From Alkalihalobacterium chitinilyticum (GTDB lineage Bacteria > Bacillota > Bacilli > Bacillales > Bacillaceae_F): DNA of 64,000 nucleotides. Both the position numbers and the translations under genes were made by a program. This document shows, one piece after another, positions 54,506 to 62,304 of this stretch. The notes below the pieces were generated by a model. That model saw only the letters and a list, made by a program, of their open reading frames with translations, ran no database searches and had not been told where the DNA came from. The DNA lies in assembly GCF_029028005.1 (NCBI RefSeq), contig NZ_JAOTPO010000011.1, positions 107,829-171,828 on the forward strand, written 5' to 3'. The first letter of the stretch is position 1. Each line of letters begins with the position of its first letter.

Positions 54506-54532
54506 GGTCAGAATATCTGACCTTCACCTCCT
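54506..54532 (-). promoter_or_regulatory. gltB translation initiation region with SD-ATG hairpin
   Basis: On the minus strand the Shine-Dalgarno AGGAGGTGA (54524-54532) is 24 nt from the ATG, too far for normal initiation. The gap contains GGTCAGAATATCTGACC (54506-54522, plus-strand sense), a 7-bp stem with 3-nt loop. Folding it would leave an effective spacing of about 7 nt. Alternative: initiation at an in-frame ATT or CTG inside the hairpin. Confidence 0.6.
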
Positions 54533-54607
54533 AAGGTTGAAAGTGCATGTTCGAAAAGTTTGCAAGCAGTGTGTAATCATGTAATAAAACCTTACAAAAA
54601 TAACTAA

Positions 54608-54963
54608 AAGAGGTTGTTCAAAAGTCCGGGAAAAATCTCTTTCGATCGAGGACCTTCGACTAAGAGCCCCACGTCCTGTGGGAACGTCGAAGTCACCACA
54701 TCCTGTGGTAGCTCGTCAGCTTGCTCTTCCGCTCTTCACGTATTAAACTCATACGCTCCAGTCCTTGGAAAAGAAGATCACTTTTCCGGCGTGCGAGGTC
54801 TATGCTTACGGAGCAACCAGCTTTATGCTCAGAGACTGCGCTTCCTCGAACTTCTCGGATCTTTTTGTCCCTTTTTGAACACACACTCAAAAAAATGCAA
54901 ATGTGCTCAAGAATCAGTTCCACGTTCGTTCTTCTGTTTGTGAACTTTTCGAACAGCCTTCTT
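54608..54963. repeat. Dispersed ~355-bp repeat with inverted ends in the gltB leader
   Basis: AAGAGGTTGTTCAAAAGT at the left end is the imperfect inverse of ACTTTTCGAACAGCCTTCTT at the right end. The interior is GC-richer and carries two related hairpin pieces (CCCACGTCCTGTGGG; CCACATCCTGTGGT). Short spurious frames run through it (for example minus strand 54693-54998), a pattern I remember from repeated pseudo-proteins in other Bacillus genomes. It lies inside the predicted gltB transcript. Confidence 0.7.
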
Positions 54964-55050
54964 GGCTTTAAAACGTTGTAGAAATACTTTTCTAACATAT
55001 CAAAAATAGAACCTCAAACAGCAGGTTCCAATTGTCAGAATTGTATATCA

Positions 55051-55079
55051 AGTATATCACGGCGAGTGAATAAATTCAA
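55051..55079 (-). promoter_or_regulatory. Sigma-A promoter of gltB
   Basis: On the minus strand TTGAAT (55074-55079) and TATACT (55051-55056) are separated by 17 bp. Transcription would start near 55044 and give a leader of roughly 545 nt before gltB, including the 355-bp repeat. Confidence 0.6.
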
Positions 55080-55160
55080 TTATTTTTATTCACGTCTATG
55101 CTGTTGTCATTCAAAAATTCCAGTAAAATTGTTAAAAATAAAACAAGAAAATTATGGATG

Positions 55161-55174
55161 TGTAAGCGTTTTCA
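55161..55174. promoter_or_regulatory. Perfect cre consensus upstream of the gltB promoter
   Basis: TGTAAGCGTTTTCA matches TGWAANCGNTNWCA at every position. It lies about 80-95 bp upstream of the gltB -35 box and just beyond the gsaB terminator. CcpA sites upstream of a promoter can act as activator sites, so this may link glutamate synthesis to carbon supply. Confidence 0.6.
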
Positions 55175-55190
55175 TAGGGTTTTTCAATAA

Positions 55191-55221
55191 AAAAACCAGA
55201 AAAGGATTTTCTTTTCTGGTT
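55191..55221 (-). terminator. gsaB terminator
   Basis: AACCAGAAAAG (55194-55204) pairs with CTTTTCTGGTT (55211-55221); T run on the minus-strand side. Confidence 0.9.
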
Positions 55222-55240
55222 GTATCGAATGCATAATTAT

Positions 55241-56533
55241 TCATTTTGCCATTTTTGAAAATGTGTGTTTGACAGCGATGAGGGTATCGTTGATATCTTG
55301 TTCGGTATGGGCTATTGTAAGAAACCATGCTTCGTACTTTGAAGGGGCAAGGTTAATCCCTTGCTCAAGCATGAGCTTAAAGAATTTACCGAACATTTCA
55401 CCATCACTTTTTTCAGCTTGTTCATAGTTTGTAATTTTCTCTTTTGTAAAGTAAACGGTTAGTGCTCCTTTAAGGCGATTGAGTGTTATCGGAATATTGT
55501 ATGTTTTTGCATGTTCAAGTATACCCTTTTCGAGAACTTCGCCTAATTGATCCAGTCGATCATATAATCCTTCTTCTTGCAGAACTTCCAGGCAAGCGAT
55601 CCCAGCACTGATAGAAGCAGGATTTCCAGCCATCGTTCCAGCTTGATACGCAGGGCCGAGTGGAGCGACTTTCTCCATGATCTCTTTTTTTCCGCCATAT
55701 GCACCGATTGGAAGACCGCCGCCAATGATTTTTCCTAGAGCTGTCATATCCGGTTCAACGTTTACTAAGTTTTGCGCACCGCCATACATGAAGCGGAAGG
55801 CTGTAATGACTTCATCATAAATTACTAATGCACCAGCTTCGTGTGCTAATTGATTTACTCCTTCAAGGAAACCTTCTTTCGGTTCAACGATTCCAAAGTT
55901 TCCAACAATCGGTTCAACTAAAACCGCAGCTATTTCATGCCCCCATTTATCTAAAGCTTCTTTAAAACTATCGAGACAATTAAAAGGAACTGTAATTACT
56001 TCTTTAGCTATGGACTGAGGTACACCGGCAGAGTCAGGAGTTCCTAGTGTCGCAGGACCGGAACCTGCCGCTACTAAGACTAAATCGGAATGTCCATGAT
56101 AGCAACCCGCAAATTTAATGATTTTGTCGCGCCCAGTATAAGCTCTAGCGACACGAATAGTTGTCATAACAGCTTCTGTGCCTGAATTAACAAAGCGAAT
56201 TTTTTCCATAGAAGGGATAGCTTCTTTTAGCATCTTTGCAAATTGAATTTCAAGATTAGTTGGCGTTCCGTACAGTACGCCGTTTTCAGCAGCTTTTGTA
56301 ATCGCCTTTGTAATATGCGGGTGGGCATGTCCTGTAATAATAGGTCCATAGGCTGCAAGGTAATCTATGTATCGGTTACCGTCAACATCCCAAAAGTAAG
56401 CGCCTTGTCCTCGTTCCATAAAAACGGGAGAACCGCCGCCAACTGCTTTAAAAGAACGTGAAGGACTGTTAACGCCTCCTACGATATGTTCAAGTGCTTC
56501 TGTGTAAAGTGTTTCAGAATTTGTATGATTCAT
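55241..56533 (-). CDS. gsaB: Glutamate-1-semialdehyde 2,1-aminomutase
   Basis: A 430-residue PLP enzyme of tetrapyrrole synthesis: glutamate-1-semialdehyde to 5-aminolevulinate. Typical parts are [56 protein letters not shown] and the PLP lysine in [19 protein letters not shown]. subtilis has two such enzymes (hemL and gsaB); the position next to ygaE/bcp/perR identifies this as gsaB. The frame starts at 56551, but AAGAGGTG there is the RBS for ATG 56533. Confidence 0.94.
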   Translation of the reverse strand: MNHTNSETLYTEALEHIVGGVNSPSRSFKAVGGGSPVFMERGQGAYFWDVDGNRYIDYLAAYGPIITGHAHPHITKAITKAAENGVLYGTPTNLEIQFAKMLKEAIPSMEKIRFVNSGTEAVMTTIRVARAYTGRDKIIKFAGCYHGHSDLVLVAAGSGPATLGTPDSAGVPQSIAKEVITVPFNCLDSFKEALDKWGHEIAAVLVEPIVGNFGIVEPKEGFLEGVNQLAHEAGALVIYDEVITAFRFMYGGAQNLVNVEPDMTALGKIIGGGLPIGAYGGKKEIMEKVAPLGPAYQAGTMAGNPASISAGIACLEVLQEEGLYDRLDQLGEVLEKGILEHAKTYNIPITLNRLKGALTVYFTKEKITNYEQAEKSDGEMFGKFFKLMLEQGINLAPSKYEAWFLTIAHTEQDINDTLIAVKHTFSKMAK

Positions 56534-56686
56534 TTCTTTGCACCTCTTCATGTAAATTTACCAACTTTATATTACCATAAGCTCCTATCTTGAGCGAAAA
56601 CAGGGATTGCGTTAAACTATTTGAGTTATAGAAAAAAGATAGATGTATTAAATATGAAGATAAGGAAATTTGGAAGAGGTGTAAAC

Positions 56687-57703
56687 ATGAATGCTATAGA
56701 AGTACGTGAATTACGAAAAGAATTCAAGTCCTATTCCAGTCGCGCTGGTTTAGCGGGGGCATTTCGTGATTTATTTACGAGAAACTATAAGATACTTGCA
56801 GCGGTTGACGGAATTTCATTTGAAGTGAAAAAAGGAGAGATGGTTGGTTACATCGGTGAAAATGGTGCGGGTAAATCAACGACAATTAAGATGCTTACAG
56901 GAATTTTAACCCCGAGTGCAGGTGAAGTCGTTGTGAACGGTATGAACCCGCATAAAGAAAGGGAGCGCTTTGTTCGGACGATAGGTGTTGTATTCGGTCA
57001 ACGTTCACAATTATGGTGGGATATCGCCGTACAAGAATCGTTCCGGCTGCTTAAAAAAGTTTACAATATTCCTGATGAACAATATGAACCGCATATTAAG
57101 GAAATCATTGAAACGTTAGATTTAGAACCGCTGTTAGATAAACCGGTTCGTAAGCTGTCATTAGGCCAACGAATGCGTTGTGAACTAGCAGCGGCTTTGA
57201 TTCATAATCCGCCGCTCTTATTTTTAGATGAGCCGACGATTGGATTGGATGTGCTTGTTAAGTTAAAAATTCGTGAGTTTCTAAAGAGAATTAATGAAAG
57301 ATTTAACACTACCATTCTTTTAACCACACATGATTTGAGTGATATTGAAGCGTTATGTGAGCGGGTGATTATGCTTGATGAAGGTAAAATTATATACGAT
57401 GGCTCCTTAGCAGATCTAAAGGGAAACTGGGGTAAAGGAAAGGAAATTCAATTTCAGTTTGATGAAGTCGTTTCAAAAACGAGTTTAGTAGAAAAAACAG
57501 AAGGTCTTGGTTTTCCGATTGAATGGAAACAAGGTGATCAAGAAAATGTTTGGGCAGCGATCGTTTCTCAAGAAGAAGCAGTTTCGCAGATTATTAGTTT
57601 AATTGCTAGTCACTTTAAGTTGTCAGATATGAGGATTAACGAGGTTTCAACAGAAGAAATTATTCGTAACATTTATGAAGAAGGTGTGTTCTATGGCAAG
57701 TAA
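56687..57703 (+). CDS. ABC-2 type exporter, ATP-binding protein
   Basis: A 338-residue ATPase: Walker A GENGAGKSTT, Q-loop VVFGQRSQLWW, signature LSLGQRMRCELAAA, Walker B LLFLDEPTIGLD and switch His TTHDLSD, plus a C-terminal extension. The FGQRSQLWWD Q-loop is typical of the group that pairs with ABC2_membrane_6 permeases. ATG at 56687 has GAAGAGGTG upstream. Its last 11 bp overlap the first permease gene. Substrate unknown. Confidence 0.9.
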   Translation: MNAIEVRELRKEFKSYSSRAGLAGAFRDLFTRNYKILAAVDGISFEVKKGEMVGYIGENGAGKSTTIKMLTGILTPSAGEVVVNGMNPHKERERFVRTIGVVFGQRSQLWWDIAVQESFRLLKKVYNIPDEQYEPHIKEIIETLDLEPLLDKPVRKLSLGQRMRCELAAALIHNPPLLFLDEPTIGLDVLVKLKIREFLKRINERFNTTILLTTHDLSDIEALCERVIMLDEGKIIYDGSLADLKGNWGKGKEIQFQFDEVVSKTSLVEKTEGLGFPIEWKQGDQENVWAAIVSQEEAVSQIISLIASHFKLSDMRINEVSTEEIIRNIYEEGVFYGK

Positions 57704-58487
57704 ATATGTGGAGATGATCCGAATTCGTTTCCTCATGATGCTTGCTTACCGTACAAACTACTATAGTGGTATTCTGATCTACAGCATTAATATTGGTGCC
57801 TACTATTTTTTATGGATGGCCATCTATGGTGGAAACGATGAAATTCAAGGACTCTCCGTCTTACAAATGACAACGTATGTGGCCGTTGCTTGGATGGCGA
57901 GGGCATTTTACTTTAATAATATTGACCGTGAGATTGCACAGGAAATTAAAGAAGGTAAAGTTGCGATAGAGCTGATCAGGCCTTATAACTACTTGGGTAT
58001 GAAGACGATGCAAGGGCTTGGAGAAGGGCTGTTTCGACTGTTTTTCTTCTCTGTTCCTGGAATGTTCATTGTCTGGTTAGTTTTCCCGATTACTTTTTCA
58101 GCGAGTCCTTCGACATGGTTGTTCTTTGTTATTTCTCTGATGTTCAGCTTTATTATTAATACGCAAATTAATTTACTTACGGGGATATTGACGTTCTTCC
58201 TCTACAATAATACCGGACTAATTCGAGGGAAACGGGTTGTGATTGATCTCTTTTCAGGTCTGTTATTACCGATTAGCTTTTACCCGATTTGGGCCCAAAA
58301 TGTCATGATGTTTTTACCCTTTCAAGCGATTAGTTATATACCAAGTATGATATTCACCGAAGGTTTTGCTCATCATGAAGTTTGGCAAGGGTTAGCTATT
58401 CAATTGATTTGGGCGCTTGTTTTAATTGTCCCGATCCAAGCATTATGGGTGATTGCTAGAAAACAAATGGTTGTACAAGGAGGCTAA
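57693..58487 (+). CDS. ABC-2 type exporter, permease 1
   Basis: A 264-residue membrane protein with six helices, including LIRPYNYLGMKTMQGLGEGL and a terminal IQALWVIARKQMVVQGG. It resembles the ABC2_membrane_6 family. ATG at 57693 overlaps the ATPase gene by 11 bp, and AAGGTG lies upstream. Translational coupling and the following permease indicate a heterodimeric channel. Confidence 0.85.
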   Translation: MASKYVEMIRIRFLMMLAYRTNYYSGILIYSINIGAYYFLWMAIYGGNDEIQGLSVLQMTTYVAVAWMARAFYFNNIDREIAQEIKEGKVAIELIRPYNYLGMKTMQGLGEGLFRLFFFSVPGMFIVWLVFPITFSASPSTWLFFVISLMFSFIINTQINLLTGILTFFLYNNTGLIRGKRVVIDLFSGLLLPISFYPIWAQNVMMFLPFQAISYIPSMIFTEGFAHHEVWQGLAIQLIWALVLIVPIQALWVIARKQMVVQGG

Positions 58488-58488
58488 A

Positions 58489-59277
58489 ATGATGTTTCAC
58501 GTATCTATGTTTTTCCAATACGCCTCTCAATATATAAAAACAAGACTGACTTACCGAGTAGATACGGTTGTAGAGATTTTTTCAGATTTACTATTTCAAG
58601 CAGTTAATCTCGTATTTATTCTCGTTGTCTTTGGGCATACCTCGTTCTTAAGCGGTTGGAATCGAGAGGAAATTATTTTTATTTATGGTTTTTTCTTAGT
58701 ACCTTATGCTATTTTCACTTCTTTCTTTAATATATGGGATTTTAATGACAGGTACATCGTTAAAGGGGAAATGGACCGTGTTCTAACCCGTCCGATCCAT
58801 AGTTTATTTCAAATTGTGCTTGAGCGGATGGAGTTGGAGTCCTTATTTGGGGTTATTACCGGTATGGCGATTATGGTTTACGCTGGCAGTCAATTAGGGC
58901 TGTCGTTGTCCTGGTATGATCCGTTTATCTTTGCTGCGTTAGTAGCAGGCGGGGCGTTAATTTACGGCAGTATTTTTACAATGCTCGCCAGTATTAGCTT
59001 CTGGTCGGACAGTAAGACCGATTTCATGCCAATGATGTACAATATTGGGAACTACGGGCGTTACCCAGTGGACATTTATAATGGAGTGATTCGCTTTGTG
59101 TTAACGTGGATTTTACCATTTGCGTTTGTCGGCGTATATCCCGCGGCTTACTTTTTAGGCAGGGAAGAGTGGTTTATGTATGCGGCCCTGACACCTGTAA
59201 TGGGAATTATCTTCTTTATCTTGGCCGTTGTGATTTGGAATGTTGGGGTAACTAAGTATCGTGGGGCAGGAAACTGA
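58489..59277 (+). CDS. ABC-2 type exporter, permease 2
   Basis: A 262-residue six-helix permease: FFQYASQYIKTRLTYRVDTV, GEMDRVLTRPIHSLFQIVLE and SISFWSDSKTDFMPMMYNIG followed by NYGRYPVDIYNG are typical ABC2_membrane_6 features. It begins one base after the preceding gene, with AAGGAGG inside that gene's end. A terminator hairpin follows. Confidence 0.86.
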   Translation: MMFHVSMFFQYASQYIKTRLTYRVDTVVEIFSDLLFQAVNLVFILVVFGHTSFLSGWNREEIIFIYGFFLVPYAIFTSFFNIWDFNDRYIVKGEMDRVLTRPIHSLFQIVLERMELESLFGVITGMAIMVYAGSQLGLSLSWYDPFIFAALVAGGALIYGSIFTMLASISFWSDSKTDFMPMMYNIGNYGRYPVDIYNGVIRFVLTWILPFAFVGVYPAAYFLGREEWFMYAALTPVMGIIFFILAVVIWNVGVTKYRGAGN

Positions 59278-59283
59278 TATGAG

Positions 59284-59315
59284 GCGAGGAGTTAGGTTTA
59301 ACTCTTCGCTTTTCT
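59284..59315 (+). terminator. Terminator of the ABC exporter operon
   Basis: GCGAGGAGTTA (59284-59294) pairs with TAACTCTTCGC (59299-59309) with one wobble, loop of four, then TTTTCTCT. Confidence 0.8.
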
Positions 59316-59316
59316 C

Positions 59317-59372
59317 TGTCTAGCTCTAGCTCTTAGCGAGACTTCCCTCACTTGCTTTCGATAAGTCAACAT
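59317..59372. repeat. Partial TGTCTAGCTCCAG-type repeat
   Basis: Begins TGTCTAGCTCTAGCTC and contains GCGAGACTTCCCTCA and CGATAAGTCAACAT, nearly the same as the first half of the repeat at 59702. Directly follows the exporter terminator. Confidence 0.7.
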
Positions 59373-59415
59373 TGGTTGAGCAGTGAAGGGGCCTTCATGA
59401 CGTATGAAAATATTA

Positions 59416-59598
59416 GGGAACTCACAGGCCCTTATTTCTTTAAAAAGTCGCTAAGTTGACTCCTTAAGGACCTCAGAAGCCCTTATTTACTATATTTCAT
59501 GATGATTTTGCCTAATATTAATGAAATAAGGACCTCTCAGTGCCGCAAACGTCTAAAAGAGATCAAATCTGCTAAAATAGCGTCCTCTCAGTGGCGTA
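59416..59598. repeat. Four-unit FFRR element, copy E
   Basis: Units at 59416-59437, 59466-59488 (forward), 59524-59546 and 59575-59598 (reverse), starts 50, 58 and 51 bp apart. Units 1 and 2 keep ACTCACAGGCCCTTATTT and CTCAGAAGCCCTTATTT; units 3 and 4 have small indels (CAGTGCCGC, CAGTGGCG). It is embedded among other repeats between the exporter and the channel gene. Confidence 0.9.
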
Positions 59599-59701
59599 AA
59601 AGTAAAACACTAGCACCTTAACTATAATCGCGTGTTAAAGTGTTGTCTTGAGTGGTGGACACCGAAAGATTACATATCATTAGGCATCTTGCGCTTTTCA
59701 C

Positions 59702-59976
59702 TGTCTAGCTCCAGCTCCCAGCGCCTAGCGAGACTTCCCTCACCTTCGTACGATAAGTCAACATCGACTCACTAGCGATCGTCGTGTTTCCTTTATCTCC
59801 TACGGCTCAGTCCAGTCCGTACGTCGCTAACCGGTCGCTTCCGATTTTCACTGTCTAGCTCCAGGCGCCATCGGCTCGAGGTCGCTTCGGTCCATCAAAA
59901 GTGTCCGAAGAGCAGGACACATATTGCTGGCCCTCCAGCGCTTGTCGCCAATAAGCAGGCACCTTCCGCTTTTCTC
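59702..59976. repeat. Two adjoining TGTCTAGCTCCAG-type repeats
   Basis: A first copy (59702-59850) carries GCGCCTAGCGAGACTTCCCT, CGATAAGTCAACATCG and a CTACGGCTCAGTCCAGTCCG segment. A second copy (59852-59976) closely matches the element at 34117-34244 from TGTCTAGCTCCAGGCGCC to TTCCGCTTTTCT. Both are GC-rich relative to the genome and non-coding. Confidence 0.82.
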
Positions 59977-60031
59977 TTGAAGTTGTCCTATTTTTTTTAA
60001 TTTGCTCATAAAGTGGGTTAGAGGTGGTTTT

Positions 60032-60454
60032 ATGGGGGAATTATTGATATTAACCGTTATCCTAATGTCCGTTTTGGGTGTTCTGATGAGTATATTGTTA
60101 CTATTAAAAAACCGCCCGGTACGAGGTCAAGCGCTTTCGCTCCGTAATTTTGTTGTACTCTTAATCGTCTATGTCACAATTACGATTGGGTTTGGTGCTT
60201 TGTATATGGCTTTGGAAATGGCAGGTTATACGGTTCTTACTGAAGGAAAACGACATGTCGGGGGGAATGTGCTTCATCTGATAGAAGATACGATGTATTT
60301 TAGTGCGGTTACGTTATTGTCTGTCGGGTACGGTGATATTACTCCGCTGGGATTTGGTCGGCCGCTTGCGATGTTTCAAGCGTTAATTGGTTATGTTCTT
60401 CCGGCGGCATTTGTTGTCACGACGGTTATATATATGGACAAACGTTCAGATTAG
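60032..60454 (+). CDS. Small potassium channel (ion_trans_2 type)
   Basis: A 140-residue membrane protein with an N-terminal helix (3-25), a second helix (38-60), a pore loop with the selectivity filter SVGYGDITP (Ser97-Asp102) and a last helix (113-135). This is the minimal K+-channel core preceded by one additional helix, without a RCK or other ligand-binding domain. ATG at 60032 with GAGGTGG is preferred to a frame open from 60002. It may be gated by voltage or a partner; a c-di-AMP-receptor-like gene lies 0.9 kb downstream. Confidence 0.88.
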   Translation: MGELLILTVILMSVLGVLMSILLLLKNRPVRGQALSLRNFVVLLIVYVTITIGFGALYMALEMAGYTVLTEGKRHVGGNVLHLIEDTMYFSAVTLLSVGYGDITPLGFGRPLAMFQALIGYVLPAAFVVTTVIYMDKRSD

Positions 60455-60513
60455 TTGTACTTCTTGAGAACTTTCGTTAATCTATACGAAAGAAGACATT
60501 TGGAGGGATATAA

Positions 60514-60984
60514 GTGACTGTAGAAATTGGACAAACTGCACCTGACTTTAAAATACCAGCAAATACTGGAGAAACAGTTTCATTGAGTGATTATAAAGGG
60601 AAAAATATCGTATTGTATTTTTATCCGAAAGATATGACGCCGGGGTGTACCACTCAAGCATGTGACTTCAGGGACCATCATGAAAGTTTTGCGGATGTTG
60701 ATGCTGTTATTTTAGGTGTCAGCCCTGATCCTGTGGATCGTCATACAAAGTTTATAGATAAACACGGACTTCCATTTATTTTACTCGCGGATGAAAATCA
60801 TGAGGCAGCTGAAGCGTATGGTGTATGGAAGTTAAAAAAGAACTTTGGAAAAGAGTATATGGGAATTGAAAGATCGACTTTTATTATCGATAAAGAAGGA
60901 AAAATCGTAAAGGAATGGCGTAAAGTCAGAGTAAAAGGTCATGTGGAAGAAGCACTTTCTTATATAAGAGAAAATTTGACGTAA
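60514..60984 (+). CDS. bcp: Thiol peroxidase, bacterioferritin comigratory protein type (YgaF)
   Basis: A 156-residue peroxiredoxin of the Bcp/PrxQ class: TAPDFKIPANTGETVSLSDY, the catalytic PGCTTQACDFRDHHESFADV with the peroxidatic Cys (the partner Cys lies five residues later), and ERSTFIIDKEGKI. It reduces peroxides with thioredoxin. GTG start after TGGAGGG. The bcp-perR neighbourhood is that of B. subtilis ygaF-perR, consistent with a peroxide defence role. Confidence 0.94.
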   Translation: MTVEIGQTAPDFKIPANTGETVSLSDYKGKNIVLYFYPKDMTPGCTTQACDFRDHHESFADVDAVILGVSPDPVDRHTKFIDKHGLPFILLADENHEAAEAYGVWKLKKNFGKEYMGIERSTFIIDKEGKIVKEWRKVRVKGHVEEALSYIRENLT

Positions 60985-61398
60985 CCACTTTGGAACGATT
61001 GGTTTCTTAATGGTGGTTGTAAGTAATGGGACTCTAGCTGAGCATCTGCTTGGTTAGGGTCCTAAAAAGCAATAACAACTTTAGAAGGATAGAGGGAGCC
61101 GGTATGAAGGTTGTTCATCTGCGAAAGTTAAATTAGATCGATAACAACTACTAAAAGAAGGTTTTGCGCTGTAACCTTTCCATTTGATTTCTAATATAGA
61201 TGAAGTAGAATGAATCCGAAGATAAAGAAATACTTATATTCTACGGCGGATGTAACGGTAACACCATATTTCTTGTCAATTTCATTATCAAACATGTGGA
61301 CTATATATTAAAAACCTGTAAAAAATGTTTAGATAAAAGTGATGGGTTAATTTAGAGAGTGTTAACAAAGGATAATAAGGAGAGGGGATGTAACAGGG
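60985..61398. other. Gene-free stretch between bcp and the DarA-like gene
   Basis: About 410 bp. No RBS-supported frame longer than 20 codons on either strand, no strong hairpin and no member of the dispersed repeats. Possibly a decayed gene, but nothing can be shown. Confidence 0.35.
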
Positions 61399-61695
61399 TT
61401 GAAGTTGATGATTTGTATTATGGAAAACTATTATGCCAATGAAGTAGAAAAGCAATTAAAATATAAAGGCTTCCGCATGACGGAACTAGCGAGTACAGGT
61501 GGTTTTTTAAGAAAGGGCAGTACAACCTTCTTGTTTGGTGTCGAAGAAAAAGACATTGAGGAATTAAGGAAGTCATTACAGGATGCCTGCCTGCATGTAG
61601 AAAAGCAAAAAGGGAGAAAGAGATCGGTGGCCAACCGATATACCTCATTCATCATCCCCGCGAGTCCGGCATTAGTGCCTTTACTTCAGACTTGA
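61399..61695 (+). CDS. Cyclic-di-AMP receptor-like protein (DarA/PstA family)
   Basis: A 98-residue PII-like protein. MKLMICIMENYYANEVEKQL, then FRMTELASTGGFLRKGSTTF and LFGVEEKDIEELRKSL closely follow the DarA/PstA (DUF970) pattern, in which TGGFLR and the T-loop region bind cyclic di-AMP. The normal darA lies next to tmk/holB in Firmicutes, so this is probably a second paralogue. TTG start about 9 nt after GAGGGGATG. The C-terminal region differs from DarA, so ligand binding is unproven. Confidence 0.78.
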   Translation: MKLMICIMENYYANEVEKQLKYKGFRMTELASTGGFLRKGSTTFLFGVEEKDIEELRKSLQDACLHVEKQKGRKRSVANRYTSFIIPASPALVPLLQT

Positions 61696-61738
61696 TATAT
61701 GTGTTCAAATCGTTTTCTTTAATGATACGGTGGAAACA

Positions 61739-61784
61739 TTGACAATTTATCGAATAATAATTATACTATTTATAAATATTATAA
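61739..61784 (+). promoter_or_regulatory. perR: perR promoter with PerR box
   Basis: TTGACA (61739-61744) and TATACT (61762-61767) with a 17-bp spacer form a near-consensus sigma-A promoter. TTATAAATATTATAA (61770-61784) matches the Per box TTATAATNATTATAA at 14 of 15 positions and covers the predicted start site, so PerR should repress its own gene. Confidence 0.85.
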
Positions 61785-61821
61785 ATTAAGAATTGTTGTT
61801 CTGAAAGCGAGGTGCATGACG

Positions 61822-62259
61822 ATGGCCAAACATCGCCTGCAGGAAGCGATCGATTCTTTAAAAACGACGAAAGTTCGCATGACTCCGCAGCGTCATGCAA
61901 TCTTAGAGTATTTATACGAATCGATGACTCATCCAACAGCGGATGATATTTATAAAGCATTAGAAGGCCGATTTCCTAATATGAGCGTTGCGACTGTTTA
62001 TAATAACCTGCGTATGTTTAAAGAAGTAGGGATTGTAAAAGAGTTGACTTATGGAGATTCGTCGAGTCGTTTCGATTGTGTAACGACGGATCACTATCAT
62101 GTGATTTGTACGGATTGCGGAAAGATCGTTGACTTTCATTATCCAGGTCTAGACGAAGTAGAAACTCTTGCTGAACATGTGACGAACTTTGATGTTAGTA
62201 ATCATCGAATGGAAATCTACGGTGTATGTCCGGATTGTAAGAAGAAATCTACTCATTAG
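61822..62259 (+). CDS. perR: Peroxide-responsive repressor PerR
   Basis: A 145-residue Fur-family metalloregulator. All regulatory metal ligands are conserved at B. subtilis numbering: His37, Asp85, His91, His93 and Asp104; structural zinc Cys96, Cys99, Cys136 and Cys139. Oxidation of His37/His91 by peroxide relieves repression. [20 protein letters not shown], then ATVYNNL is the DNA-binding region. ATG at 61822 is 7 nt from GAGGTG and gives this numbering; the ATG at 61816 is only 1 nt away. A PerR box lies upstream. Confidence 0.97.
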   Translation: MAKHRLQEAIDSLKTTKVRMTPQRHAILEYLYESMTHPTADDIYKALEGRFPNMSVATVYNNLRMFKEVGIVKELTYGDSSSRFDCVTTDHYHVICTDCGKIVDFHYPGLDEVETLAEHVTNFDVSNHRMEIYGVCPDCKKKSTH

Positions 62260-62263
62260 GATC

Positions 62264-62304
62264 AAAAAAAGCTGAATGCCTATAGAGGCATTCAGCTTTT
62301 TTTA
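62264..62304. terminator. Bidirectional terminator of perR and ygzB
   Basis: AAAAAAAGCTGAATGCCT pairs with AGGCATTCAGCTTTTTTT around TATAG-like loop. Its right arm encodes the last codons and stop of ygzB on the minus strand. Confidence 0.92.

Noticed and set aside
54693..54998. 101-residue minus-strand open frame
   Set aside because: It runs through a dispersed repeat with inverted ends; no RBS and amino acid content of a GC-rich non-coding repeat.
54500..55050. T-box or amino-acid riboswitch in the gltB leader
   Set aside because: No T-box sequence (AGGGTGGNACCGCG-like) or other riboswitch core is present; the structure is explained by the repeat and the short SD hairpin.
60985..61398. 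Acetyltransferase or nucleotidyltransferase pseudogene
   Set aside because: Scattered codons look gene-like in one frame, but several stops and no recognisable motif.
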